Assembly (NCBI RefSeq): GCF_042242105.1
Contig: NC_092012.1
Location: forward strand, 28,930,978 to 28,994,977
DNA length: 64,000 nucleotides
Origin: Pempheris klunzingeri
Taxonomy: Eukaryota; Chordata; Actinopteri; Acropomatiformes; Pempheridae
Direction: 5' to 3'
A program made the position numbers and the translations under genes. Shown here piece by piece: positions 49,970 through 61,100 of this stretch (its first letter is position 1; the number at the start of each line of letters is the position of its first letter). The notes below the pieces were generated by a model. It worked only from the letters and a program-made list of their open reading frames with translations, searched no databases and was not told where the DNA came from.

Positions 49970-50776
49970 GTTCTCGGATCCGACAGAAACGCTGTCTCAT
50001 TTTGCCTGCACTGCTGTTGTATGTACAGCTAAATGACAATAAAGTTTGATCTGATTTGATTTGAATCTTCAATAAAATCAGTATCTCTATACGAAATAAC
50101 AGACACGGTGTCTGTGATCATGATGAGTGAAATCATCTCCACTCATGTAAACAAAAGAGCCACAAAGCCTCTTTAATCTATTTCCTCTTATGTTAATCAA
50201 TATTTTCCTTCGATCTTAGTTTGATTCTTATTAACGTGATCTGGATCATTAACCCTTTAATTGTAAATATGTCTTTAAGTTGAATGACATAAAAAGTTGT
50301 CTTAAAACACCAGAATGTGTAAAGTGATTGTTCCTGCCCCCCCACAGTAGGAGAGCTTCTGTCCCAGTATGGATGGTACCTGCTGGCTGTGACTGTGCTG
50401 GTCTACCTGCTCATCCAGCACCTAAGCAGGAGGAGATCCAGCCAGAGCAACGGCAGCCCACCCCCACAAACAGTGCAAGGTCAGCCCCAGCACCGTACCT
50501 GCACACCTGTGTATATACCTGGTACAAAGACGGAAGCTTAAGGTCAGATCCATGAGTCCATGATAGGGCTGCAACCTCGGATTAACCTGCTGGTTATGAT
50601 CTTAATGAATCGATTAGTTCTGTCTGTAAAATGTCAGAAAATGGTGAAAAATGTCTATCTGTGTTTCCTGAAGTCCAAAGTGATTTCTTCAAATGTCTTG
50701 TTTTGTCTAAAGCTCAAATATATTCAGTTTACTGTCTCAGAGGAAGAAAGAAACTATATATATATATATGTATGTA

Positions 50777-50831
<55 letters not shown>

Positions 50832-50877
50832 GTGTGTGTATATACATATGTATGTGTATATATATGTGTGTGTGTGT

Positions 50878-50913
<36 letters not shown>

Positions 50914-53856
50914 GTTCATTCATTCGAGAAGCTGGAATCAGAGAATGTGGACCTTTTTTAAAATGAATTTCTCAAACTGATTATTGGATCAAAATAGTTT
51001 TATTTGATAGTTGACAGCTAGTTGATTAACTTTTGGAGCTCTAGTCAATGGAATCAGGCAGAATTCCATATTAAGGCACAGTATTGGGGGAAAAAATATC
51101 ACTACAATGTATTTGTTTTTATAATAGCTCAAAAAAACGTCTTATTAGACATATGCAGATGTTAACCAACATAGCATTAGTTAGAAAGATGTAGTTCCTG
51201 TAAACTGCTTATTGGATTATCCAAAGTTTCTGAAAGAGATGTGTGACTGTTGTCCTGACCTGGCCGTCACTCACTCACTCCAAACATTTAATTTTTGTGT
51301 CAAAAACAAATGAATTAATTTTCATTCAGTGTCAGTATGAGCTCGTCACTGCCACCAAAACAAAATACCGCCGGCTAAGTCAAGGATGACAAATGTCTGA
51401 TTATGTGAGTCAGTATGACAGAAGACACTAGTGACTGGTCTGTCCCCTATTCACACTAAATGTTTTTTGTGCAACAGTGATGTAAAACAGGACGTTTAGA
51501 GAAGAACACGTAAATGTTGATCCACTTTCACACATCATTGGCCATCTAAACACTCCAGTCTACCCCATTCTGTATCTGGGGTAATGGTTGTCTCTGTCTC
51601 TGTGTCCTCCTCTCCCCCTGACCCAGCACACCACACACACTGCAGTATGTTTTCCATCTCTGCTCTATATGAGCAGCCTGTTCTCTGATGTCTGCCTGCT
51701 CCACGTACATGAGCCGTGTTGCTTATGTAAGACTTCATCATATGTGTGTAAATGGGTTTTTGAGAGATGATGAAATGCTGAGAAGTTGCACCACAGTAAA
51801 AATAAGGGATGATCAGGTCACGAAATTAAATAAAATTCTCCTATTATTAAGCATCTTATGACATTGCAATTTGCTGCTTATCAATGAGGGCTAAATGTCA
51901 TGCTCAGGCTTTTGTTTTTTATAAAGATGCTGCATCAGTGGCGAGAAAACAGGAGGCCATGGAAGCATCTCGGCAAAGGATGCAAGAGGAGCTCGATGCC
52001 AAAGCCGCCATCTTCAGAGAGAAACAGCAACAGGTGCAGTAGTGAAACAAAAAAAAGGAAAGATGAGCGACTGTCCGCGATGTCGGGCCTGAACTGAATT
52101 TGCGACGTCTTTTTGTGAGCAGCAAGAAGAAGAGAAGAGGAGGCAGAAAATAGAGATGTGGGAGAGCATGCAACAGGGAAAGAGTTACAAAGGAACTGCA
52201 GGCTCTCAAGTGAGTTTCAAGTTGAATCATCTGTCACAGTAAATCTGAGGCCTTGTTCACTATGGTGGAATGATTGATGATGGAAAATGATTCATGATTT
52301 ATTTCACAGGAGACCAAAACAACATCTATCTATCTTATCCCTGCAATCAGGCGACTACTTGTGTATAAAATAGTGATCTGGTCAAAGTTTGTAGTGGCTG
52401 TTAACTAAGGCTAACCACTCGCACACACATGCACGGTCATGACCTGAGTCCCTCACTGTAGCATCTGATTGGTTCCTATCACTGCAGACCACTGAAGAGG
52501 CCGGCTCCTCAACAACGGCGCTGAAACCAAAGAAGCCACTCCGCAGCGCGGGTATGTATTCACAGGAGCTGAGCCGCCGTCGGCACACAGTAACGCTTTG
52601 AATACTCAGTGGGGAGGAGAGAGGTTAGCATAGCTTAGCTTTTTCATCCAGGAGATCAGGGTTCAAATCCTGTGTGAAACCAGCTGTTAAAATAGATTAC
52701 TATTATGTATCTATGTGTAGACTTTCATTATTATCAGTTTTCATTTGCAGTTGGTTAGGTTTGGGTTAAAGTACAATATAGAAGGCAGGGTACAACACAA
52801 CTCTTTCCAACATATGCCTGGGTGTAAATAGCCACATTAGATATTTACACTCCTACTGACACCCGGGTGTAAATAGCATTTGCCTCAGTGATGCTAGTTC
52901 CTGCCTTATTTTTTTCTGCAGTTTTTCAATTTTAAAAACATGTGACATGCCCTTTCATCTGCACAAAGTAACAATGGAATTTAAATGTCAGTTTCAGTTT
53001 AGTTGATTTATTTGAATGGGACTGTGTACAATGACAGCAGAAAGTGCTGGGCAGAGCAAAACAGAGTTTGGTTTTAGATATAAATCCCATATGAAAACAA
53101 TATTCTGGCAATTACAATAAGATACACTGTATTAACATAAAGACAACGTTTGTGAGCAGAATTGCTACTGCTCTGTAGCACAGCATCGTAGCTACAATTA
53201 GGTTGGAAAAGGTAAAAAGTAAACCTCACGCAATTGGAATTATAGCTTGACATAATATTACCATTCATATTAATGTTTACACCACTTACCTCACGGGGCA
53301 CAGCAAAACAAGGTCTGACCAACATGGCGCCTTGCATTGACCCATAGACTGTATAAACCCTAAACCTGCAGTCTTTCTAATGGCCGGCAGGGGGCAACTA
53401 ACTCTGCTATGTGCAAAAGGAAGTCCAATTGTATGGAAGTCTATGAGAAAATGAGCCAATTTCTCACTTGATTTATTAACTCAGCAAACATTTTCCTGAT
53501 GAGTCTTCAACACCGCAGGATGTTCATTTAGTTAATTATGGACTCATTTAGAGGAAAATGGAGCATAAAGCAGGGTATAGATAAGGGCGGGACAACTTGT
53601 GAGTAACCAATCAGAGGTTGTGTTTTATGAGCCAAAACACACATCTGCATCACTTCCATGGCGGAGGTGTACATTCCTGCTGTGTAGCTCTAAGTTGGAT
53701 CGGTCGGCAGTCCTCGCGGTGTGTGTCCCATAGCAGCTGTCTGCATTCTGCTCTTCTGTGTGCGTTTCAGACTACAATCCCCTGACTGGACAGGGAGGAG
53801 GCTCCTGCGCCTGGAGACCTGGCAGGAGAGGGCCGTCATCTGGTGGATGAGGTTAA
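49543..53856 (+). CDS. selenos: Selenoprotein S (VIMP), complete, with Sec UGA
   Basis: Single-pass ER membrane selenoprotein that recruits the VCP/p97 ATPase to the Derlin retrotranslocation complex in ER-associated degradation. Exons: 49543-49645, 50348-50479, 51927-52033, 52123-52209, 52488-52551, 53771-53856; 579 nt including the stop, 192 residues. Features: short luminal N-terminus, transmembrane helix [19 protein letters not shown] at about 42-60, a charged helix with [14 protein letters not shown] (VCP-interacting region) and [16 protein letters not shown], and a glycine-rich C-terminus [19 protein letters not shown]. The frame contains TGA at 53848-53850, then GGT and TAA: Sec191 with Cys177, the same 14-residue separation as human Cys174/Sec188. 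ORF callers that stop at TGA would lose the last two residues. Confidence 0.96.
49929..50062. repeat. (GT)n microsatellite and LINE-type 3' tail, selenos intron 1
   Basis: About 18 GT units (49929-49965). After that come CTGCACTGCTGTTGTATGTA and TGACAATAAAGTTTGATCTG, with ATTTGATTTG repeats, resembling a fish retroelement 3' end. Confidence 0.6.
50564..51043. mobile_element. hAT-like MITE (TAGGGCTGCAAC family) in selenos intron 2
   Basis: It begins TAGGGCTGCAACC and ends TTTGGAGCTCTA, imperfect inverted termini. Flanks GTCCATGA and GTCAATGG match at 6 of 8 bases, suggesting an aged 8-bp target duplication. The internal text (AAAATGTCAGAAAATGGTGA, CAAATGTCTTGTTTTGTC, AGAAGCTGGAATCAGAGAAT) is the very common fish element of this type, as I remember it. 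It is split by a 160-bp TA/TG microsatellite. Confidence 0.75.
50755..50915. repeat. Compound (TA/TG/GT)n microsatellite inside the MITE
   Basis: Alternating purine-pyrimidine for about 160 bases: TA runs, a 36-base GT run, mixed TATG blocks and a terminal TA run. It lies within a degraded transposon copy in selenos intron 2. Confidence 0.92.
53335..53665. repeat. Teleost interspersed repeat in selenos intron 5
   Basis: CCCATAGACTGTATAAACCC, TTCTAATGGCCGGCAGGGGG, AAGTCTATGAGAAAATGAGC and ATAAAGCAGGGTATAGATAA recur in this order in a common fish repeat from memory. Ends not defined. It stops about 110 bases before selenos exon 6. Confidence 0.55.
53848..53850 (+). other. selenos: Selenocysteine UGA codon
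   Basis: In-frame TGA in ...SSGG-U-G, followed by one Gly codon and a genuine TAA. The context and position match vertebrate selenoprotein S. A SECIS follows about 235 bases downstream. Confidence 0.95.
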
Positions 53857-54084
53857 AGAACGTCGGAGACTCTGGTCCTTGTGACCTTTGACCTCTGACA
53901 CCCTGATGAGCACACTGGCTGATTGAATCAAGCTGACAATGTCACAAAGTCCCCAATATCATTTTTCCATTCATCATTAATAGCATACAGCTGTTTTCCT
54001 GTTTGATTTCCCATGTAGTCTCTAATCTGTCTGTGCTAAGCATCAGAGATGATGTGATTATCGTGAGTCATGCTTTTAGGGGGT

Positions 54085-54165
54085 AAATTGACGGCTTGTT
54101 ATGACGCCTTTCCTGTAAACGGTACATAACCAGTAGGATTGGCTGATGAATTTTACAGTCACTGT
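54085..54165 (+). promoter_or_regulatory. selenos: SECIS element in the selenos 3' UTR
   Basis: The quartet ATGA is at 54101-54104 and its partner TGAT at 54144-54147. Between them GCCTTTCCTGT pairs with GTAGGATTGGC (GCC/GGC, TCCTGT/GTAGGA, two T-T mismatches). The unpaired AAA of the apical loop starts 12 bases after ATGA, as in the eukaryotic SECIS consensus. GGT and ACC inside the loop can form the extra mini-stem of a form 2 SECIS. This recruits SBP2 and directs UGA to selenocysteine. Confidence 0.88.
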
Positions 54166-54325
54166 GTTTTTGTGTTTATTTCTGATGTATTTTATTATTT
54201 CAATCAATAGACCTGATGAACCACGGTCAGTCACAATAACAGTAGTGTGAAAATACAAATTCAGACATTTAGATCTATCAAAATATAACAAGGGTATATC
54301 TGTACTGTTGCACACATTTTTATGC

Positions 54326-54331
54326 AATAAA
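54326..54331 (+). terminator. selenos: selenos polyadenylation signal (AATAAA)
   Basis: AATAAA 470 bases after the stop and downstream of the SECIS, so the mature mRNA would retain the SECIS. Confidence 0.7.
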
Positions 54332-54334
54332 GAT

Positions 54335-56743
54335 TCGGCCACCGGGAGTTTGTATTTGTCCAGCTGTGAATCCTCGAGCACCTGAAGGTGCTTGCTGCTT
54401 TTCTAAACACTTCCTATATTCATAGAGACATCCACGAACAAATGACATCCATCCAACATCAATGTGTGTATTTCTGTCCTCCTAAAATATTTGTAAAGGT
54501 GATTTTTCTTAAAATCTCGCGTCGTTCAGATCGCTGTGTTTTTTTTGGCGTGCTGCCATCACCTGAAACCGTTGGCAGGAAGCAAACTTAAAAGACTGCT
54601 CCGCACTAGTAGTCAAATATTCCACAGGATAACTTATAATAACTGCTCATTAGTTTTTGAACTGGCAGCACTAAAGCACAGTGTTGACTGAAACGGTGAG
54701 GGCTTTAAGGCGTCATGCATCATAATTTGGGGGCCCACAGGAGCGCTGGTTGTTCTCTGATGACCTGATGATGTTTAATATCTCAGCAAATGTAGATTCC
54801 AACAGCTTATAAAAGAAAACAGATGTCAGTCGTAACCTTTGGTATTTCCTTATACTTAACTGTGCTTAGTGTGACGTCTGTCTTCAGTAATGATTGGAAT
54901 GACAGCGGTAAATAACTTCCACTGATTTAAAAGTAGTGGCAGCATGAATGTTGAGTTTATGTATAGTTTTTAAGATCTCCTCTGTATCAGCAAGGATTCT
55001 GATCCCAGAAACCCAAACTTGAAGTCTCATCAAGTCTGCTTGGTTTTTATTCACTGCTTTTCAAACAGTCAACAAGTCCCATGAATAGTTCAGCACCACT
55101 GTGCCAGTTGGTCTCTCAGTACTTTCTAACTTCCCCGGTCCTGTCTGCTGCTCTGAGCCTCGAGCCCTTTTGTGTCCCACTGAAGACGTAAATCTTTAAA
55201 AATGGCTCACAGATGTATTCCTTTTTTTTTTTTTAAGGCTCAGTAATTTCCTAAACCAGCTGGACTCCCAAGTTTTCAACAAATCTTAGTCAAACAGGAG
55301 CAAATGGTGCAAGAGTCAACTCAGTGGCAGATTAATCCATATTTGGTGTTGTGGTGAGTATTTGCAGCAACAGGATGTTGTATGTGGGATCTAATCAAAA
55401 TGACAGCGTGTGCACTCATGATAATAAAGGAACACATCACCCAGTGCAACAGTGTGGCTCACTGATGGGTTTTTAATAGTTTTTGGGACAACAGCGGAGC
55501 TCTGTGGCACAGAGGAAGGACACTTTGTGCTTTGGATACACATCCAAGCCTTGCTGGCATGATCAGTGTTTTTCTGGTTTGGGTTTGCACGTAGGATTTG
55601 TTGACAGGTAAGCAGACGAGTGAGACCCACCCCCTGAGAAATGTAAACTCAGCAGTACACAAAGTTTAACCCACAATCGGTTCTGGTCATCTGCTCCACA
55701 GGTGATGGTGATAATTCACCTACTTCCTTTACACCTTGTGATCCCCTCATAAACCCTGCATCCCTGTCCCACACAGCGATGTGGTCCTTACAGTGAATAA
55801 CAATTAATGGACTTAATGGGATGAAATGTGTATGAATTATTCTTCCTCTCACCATATTTATTTCTAAAACAAACGCAACAGTCACTTCTTTCTGATTGTG
55901 TGGCCTGTTACACTGTAAACCTGACAACCCTGTCAGTTAAACTGTGCTGGTTCCTTGTTGCCTGCAAATGCAACATGTTAGCACAATATACACATAATAC
56001 ACATAATACATGTGTTAGAACCGGAGTGTGACAAAGGGGTCCACAAGATTACATTACAATACATGATAATAATCAGAGTAGTCGCATTTATCCCACACCC
56101 ACATATCCACACTCTGTACGCACATGCTTGCATGCACACATGCAGTCACATGCATCTAGACAGAGGCGAGAGGCTGACAGAGCTACAGGACACAGATATG
56201 TGTGTATGGATGTGTTCAGCTGCTGCACATTATGCAGATCGAGTCGAACGACAACTTCAGCTTGTCTGGAAACACTAAAACAAATGCTCAGGTTTCTCCT
56301 GACACTGTCTGGCTGCTGTAGACGACTACAACCACACGGGGGAGCTCCAGACCAGAGAGTTGGCTGAGAAGACGTGCTGCGTTTACGCTTTTACTACTTG
56401 ATAACTTTAGTGATGTAAACACATGTAATGTGAAAATACACAACAAAAACAGTTAAAAAACTAGATTACATTTTTAGGCGTTCACAAAACATTTCTTTGC
56501 TGTTTCGCGAGACTTTTCTAATGTTTATAATAATGTTTTTTTTCCACAGATCTGAGTTTTATTTTATTTTTACTTTAGGCTGTTCAGTTGAGCTTTTAGG
56601 GCGCTACTACACGGAAAAGCAGTGGTTCCCCATAATAAATTATTAGTAATGATAATCAATTATTATTGATATAATAATAGTAATAAGTAATCGTAATTTT
56701 ACTGACGTTTATATCTATTGTTGTTGTTATATTGGTGTTGTTA

Positions 56744-56819
<76 letters not shown>

Positions 56820-57180
56820 TAATAATTGCCACAGAGCGCAACCCAAGTGTATATGCACCTAGCTTTATGTTGCAGATGGTCTCAGTGGTCCTGCGAAGTG
56901 GCATTTTCCCTTGGAGCCTGAACGAATCATCGTCAGACCGAATACCACTGTGAAGTGGGAGGAGCCTGGCTCCGGAAGTAAAAGTCACATTAATTCTTCC
57001 ATTAACTGTATATAAATTCTTCTCATAGACCATGTTACGTTATTCACCGTTTATACGTCCATGCTCGGGGCTCTTCTACGGCTTGGATTAGACTGGAACT
57101 CTCCCAGAAAAAATAACAAAAATAGCAACTACCTCCTGGTTCTTTTAATAAAAAGTAGCGGGTCTAAGCTTGCGTGTATA
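54335..57180. other. Intergenic between selenos and chsy1; contains an (AAT)n array
   Basis: No gene recognised. An array of about 24 AAT units lies at 56747-56819. Confidence 0.6.
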
Positions 57181-57197
57181 AAATTGGGGGGCGGGGG

Positions 57198-57480
57198 ACT
57201 ACGACTCCCACAGTGCATTTCGGCAAGAAACATCCAATCACTGAGCCCAAAATGATATAACATGCACAGCTAACGGTGAGGAGAAACTAGATTATGCTTG
57301 CGAGAGAACTGATTTTAACTTGCAAGTTAAATCAATTCACATTGACTTTTGTGGTTAACTTGGGTGAATTCAGCAACAATGGCGCGTTTGCAATTCGGTC
57401 CCACTCTGACTCGCACTCCACGACTGGGTTCTTCTCCATGGCAACGGCAGCTGAGGCCCATGGGTATTGTAGTAGTTTGA
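57198..57480 (+). promoter_or_regulatory. CpG-containing promoter-like segment with ZNF143-type motifs, upstream of chsy1
   Basis: ACTACGACTCCCACAGTGCA (57198-57217) resembles the ZNF143/SBS motif (ACTACAATTCCCAGCATGC). A CCAATCA box lies at 57234-57240. On the minus strand at 57476-57458, ACTACAATACCCATGGGC is a second such site. Just before it TCTCCATGGCAAC resembles an RFX X-box. Clusters of this kind mark vertebrate housekeeping promoters. It could serve chsy1 or an unannotated transcript. Confidence 0.4.
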
Positions 57481-57870
57481 GTCGTTGGCCAAGTATAAAT
57501 GACGAATAAAACATGGTTTCACGGAAACAAAGTGGAAATAATTGAAGTGGGCGTTGATAACATACATATACACGATCACTTAATCGCCATGTTAAGTCAT
57601 GTCATGAAAAAACAGAGACAGTGATACAGATTGAAGGAACGCACTTCCGGAACCAGCGACATCTGTGTGGCTAGAAGGGATTCATCCAGCCAGCCAGTCA
57701 GAGCGCTCCTACGGAAATGCCGTTGGGTCAAATCACTGTTAAACCCTTCGCGATCAGCTCCCTCGACAGTCCGACATACTTCCAACGGCGAGATAATGCC
57801 GAGAATGGGGCCGCTTTTCAAGGCAAAGACAGAAGCTGCTGCGTTTGTCGATCGGCGCTGAAGTTTTCCG

Positions 57871-58013
57871 ATGGTTGGTAGCGTCGGACAGCTTGATGGT
57901 CAGACGGAGCGGCGGCACAGAGCGGTTCAGGTGGCGGCTTCAAGGAGACTGCTGTGATGCTACGTAGGCAACTGGAAGAAAGGGGCTTTTCTACCATGAG
58001 AGAGTGTGTGTGA
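57871..58013 (+). promoter_or_regulatory. chsy1: Two abutting upstream ORFs in the probable chsy1 5' UTR
   Basis: uORF1: ATG at 57871 to TGA at 57955-57957 (28 codons). uORF2: ATG at 57957-57959, sharing one base with that stop (TGATG), to TGA at 58011-58013 (18 codons). Both end before the chsy1 ATG at 58173. If the transcript starts upstream, they could reduce translation. Confidence 0.4.
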
Positions 58014-58172
58014 GCCCGGTTTTCTGGAGACACGGGAGCTCTACCCATCCGGTTTTTATTATTTTTGTCTCATTTTATTTTAATTCAGTGCATTGGTTTG
58101 TTTTGTTCTTCTACACCTACGCTGTTTTAGGACACAGTGCGGACGCACGGCGAGCTGGTGAACTTTTGGGGA

Positions 58173-61100
58173 ATGGCAGGTCGAAGCCGAAGAGCATGGT
58201 TTAGTGTTCTGCTGGGACTGGTAGTCGGGTTCACGCTGGCTTCCAGACTCATTTTACCCAAGGCGACCGAGTTGAAGAAAGCCGGACAGAAACGAAAAGC
58301 CAACCCCGCTGGCTGTGGGTTGAACGGGGGTCTCAGAAAGGAATACGGCGGAGTACTATGGCCACCGCAAGATAACGGTTCACCGGCGACCGAGAAGCCT
58401 GGCTCCAGGTCCAGTAATTTCCTCTTCGTTGGTGTCATGACCGCCCAGAAGTACCTGAACAACCGAGCCGTGGCGGCACACAGGTATGTGATGTGTCGGA
58501 CAGGAATGCCGCTTTTCCCTCGAACTAGCCGCCCTGCTTTCTGTCTCACACGGAAGGTAACGGTCCAGCAGCCTCACTTAAAACTGCAGCTCTTTAATGG
58601 CCTGCTATACAAGCTAATGTGGACCGATAAAAACACTTCAGCACAGGCCTTTTATACGGCACATTTATTAGATGGCTACTTATCTCTACCCGTTTCCACC
58701 TCTTGTCCCTGCTCCACACCGCTGCCAGCCAGCCCTTCAGTAATGTGTAATCTGTTTCCACAATAGAATTAATAGGAAAATACAAAAATGTACCAAATTA
58801 GGTGCTGCGTAATGTGTGCTAATATATGTACTGACATGGTGGAAATACAAGCACAGCCTGGTGATTCCTTAATCCCCAAACACACATAACTAACTGTTAG
58901 CTATGTGCTGTAAAATTGCCATTAAAACTGCTTGTAATGCAGTTTCCACTTGTATGTCCCCTTCAGTGGCTTCTACTGTGGCTAAAATAATTTCACTCCA
59001 CACTATCAGTGCATCATAATGTGACTCTTGATTGGAGCAATGTGATGTACAGACTGAGGGAAGTATTCAAACCCAAAGACTCCATGTTTCTGTGAGGCTG
59101 CTCCAGATGAATGTGTGTTACCTCTGCTGCGTCATTTAAACCCTCTTCTCCAAACTTCAGCCAGACAGATTTGGCATCTTGTGGAAACTTTTTGTGTTAG
59201 GACTACAATTAATCATTATTTGCGTCCTTAATCGGTCTCATTATTTCTCCATTTGTCCTAAACAAAATCCAGAAAACAGAGAAATGCTGTTATCGTAATC
59301 CTAGAATCCTGGGTGGTGTCTTTTTAAATGTGCTGCTTCGTCTTATCCAACAAGCAAAAATTATATTCAGTCAGACTGTGTGAGAGCCTGGCTTTGCAAA
59401 TTACATAAATGATTAATCGATTCTAAAATTCTAAAAATTTCCCCTAAATGAATGCTTGACTAATTGCTGCAGTGCTACTTTAGGTTCTCCACTGGCATTT
59501 AAAAAAAAAAAAGCTCTGTGGTTTGGCTGCAGTGAATGACTTTGTACTGACCGATCCACTGGCAGGTCAGTGGGGTTTAAGAGGTCATCAAGCCTGATGT
59601 CTCCTAAGTGTCTCATTAATTCCACTGAACATGTATATGTTGGCATGGGATGTGCACAGCAGGACATTACTGGGACCATTAGAGCTGAACACTTGATTGA
59701 AATATCACTGAGTACAATATCCAAACTACATTGTTTTGATAAAAGTAAAATGTATCATATGTCACTGTAAATGAAGCATTGTGGTGCTCCAGAGATGGCC
59801 TGACCTTCAGTTCATATTCTCCAGACATACGGGAACACGCTTATTTGATATAGGCTGTGGGGGGGATCACATTATCTTCATCATTTTTATCTCTCTTTTC
59901 CAGAGAAAATTAAACGGAAAAATTACCTTTCCCACTAAATTCGTGACTCAGCCCTACTGCCGTCTACCGAGCATCACTGATATCACTGTGCAGAGCTCCT
60001 CAAAGTATATTAAAAGACCTCACCCTCCCCAGCTGCAGCCTGTTCACCCAGCTGCTGTCTGGCAAGAGATACAGAAGTATCTGCCGTCGCACCATCAGAC
60101 CACAGAGCAGCGTCTTTCCTCAGACTCTGAGACTCCTTAACTAATCCTCCGCTCTCCACCATCAAATTAGTTTTTCTCATGTAGAATCACGGGACTACAA
60201 CTTACATTTTGTTGTGGAACCCTGTATTGCAGACTGGCAAATAAATAAACCTTGTGCCTTTTTAAATATTGGGTCTGCTAGTCCTGCTTAAGGACTACAA
60301 GACTACCAAGACAGTATGCCAAACCAGGGCCTCTCAGACCATCTCATTTCAACAGCCACCTGATAGAATCACATCCGAGGTCTGACTGAGCGCTGGCATT
60401 TCCTCACTGCACTACATACAGAGTCATTCAGTCAGAACTCAATTTGTTTCTGTAGAGTTGTCCTGACATTTCTACTGAGCATGTCCTGGGACCTCTGGCT
60501 GAAGCTTTCACAATTTTATCGACTCCTGCACTGATGAGAAACAGTGTAGTCCTAGAAATGCGCTGGTGTTTTTCTCAAAAACAAGCACAAATCTACAATA
60601 TGTCTGCACTCTAGAAAGACTTGCCACTAAAAAAAACCTTCCTGTGCGTAATGAAATAGATTTTGAAACGCTTTAAGGTACAGAAAGGTGATGAAGGGCA
60701 AAGACTGAGTGTATGCTCAGTTTAATGATCAATGTAAGTTAAAGTAATGTCATGTTCAGGTCAGGCTCCTCTGCTCCAACCTTGGTTTAGAGCTTTGTAG
60801 CCTTTAGGCCAGCTGGAAAAAAAACAGCCTAGTTTTGTTTCTTTTACAGTGTTTAAGTTAGGATAATTGTGTAAAATTCACAAAAGCTAAAACAAAATAA
60901 TAAAGGAACTGCAAGTGTATTATGCAGATATGATGATGTAGAAAATACACTGAGTACGCCAGAAGAATCCTTCAATCCTTCACGTGCCTCTGGGTTAAGA
61001 CGGTGTTGGACAGTGTTCACACCTGGACTGAATACTTATTTTCAGGTTTCAGTGGAATTATCATGCAGGCTAAGAGGAAATTGCAAGGACAAATATCACA

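Noticed and set aside
52625-52685. GGTTCAAATCC, a perfect tRNA B-box-like sequence in selenos intron 5
   Set aside because: No cloverleaf could be drawn and no good A box at the right distance; at most a decayed tRNA-derived SINE.
53897-53935. CCTGATGAGC...GCTGATTGAATC just after the selenos stop as SECIS
   Set aside because: ATGA and TGA are present but the stem is too short and no AA falls at the correct distance; the element at 54085-54165 fits far better.
58137-58172. Upstream extension of chsy1 by 12 codons
   Set aside because: The codon at 58137 is GTG, not ATG, and family members start at the MA-x-R-x-RRAW motif encoded from 58173.
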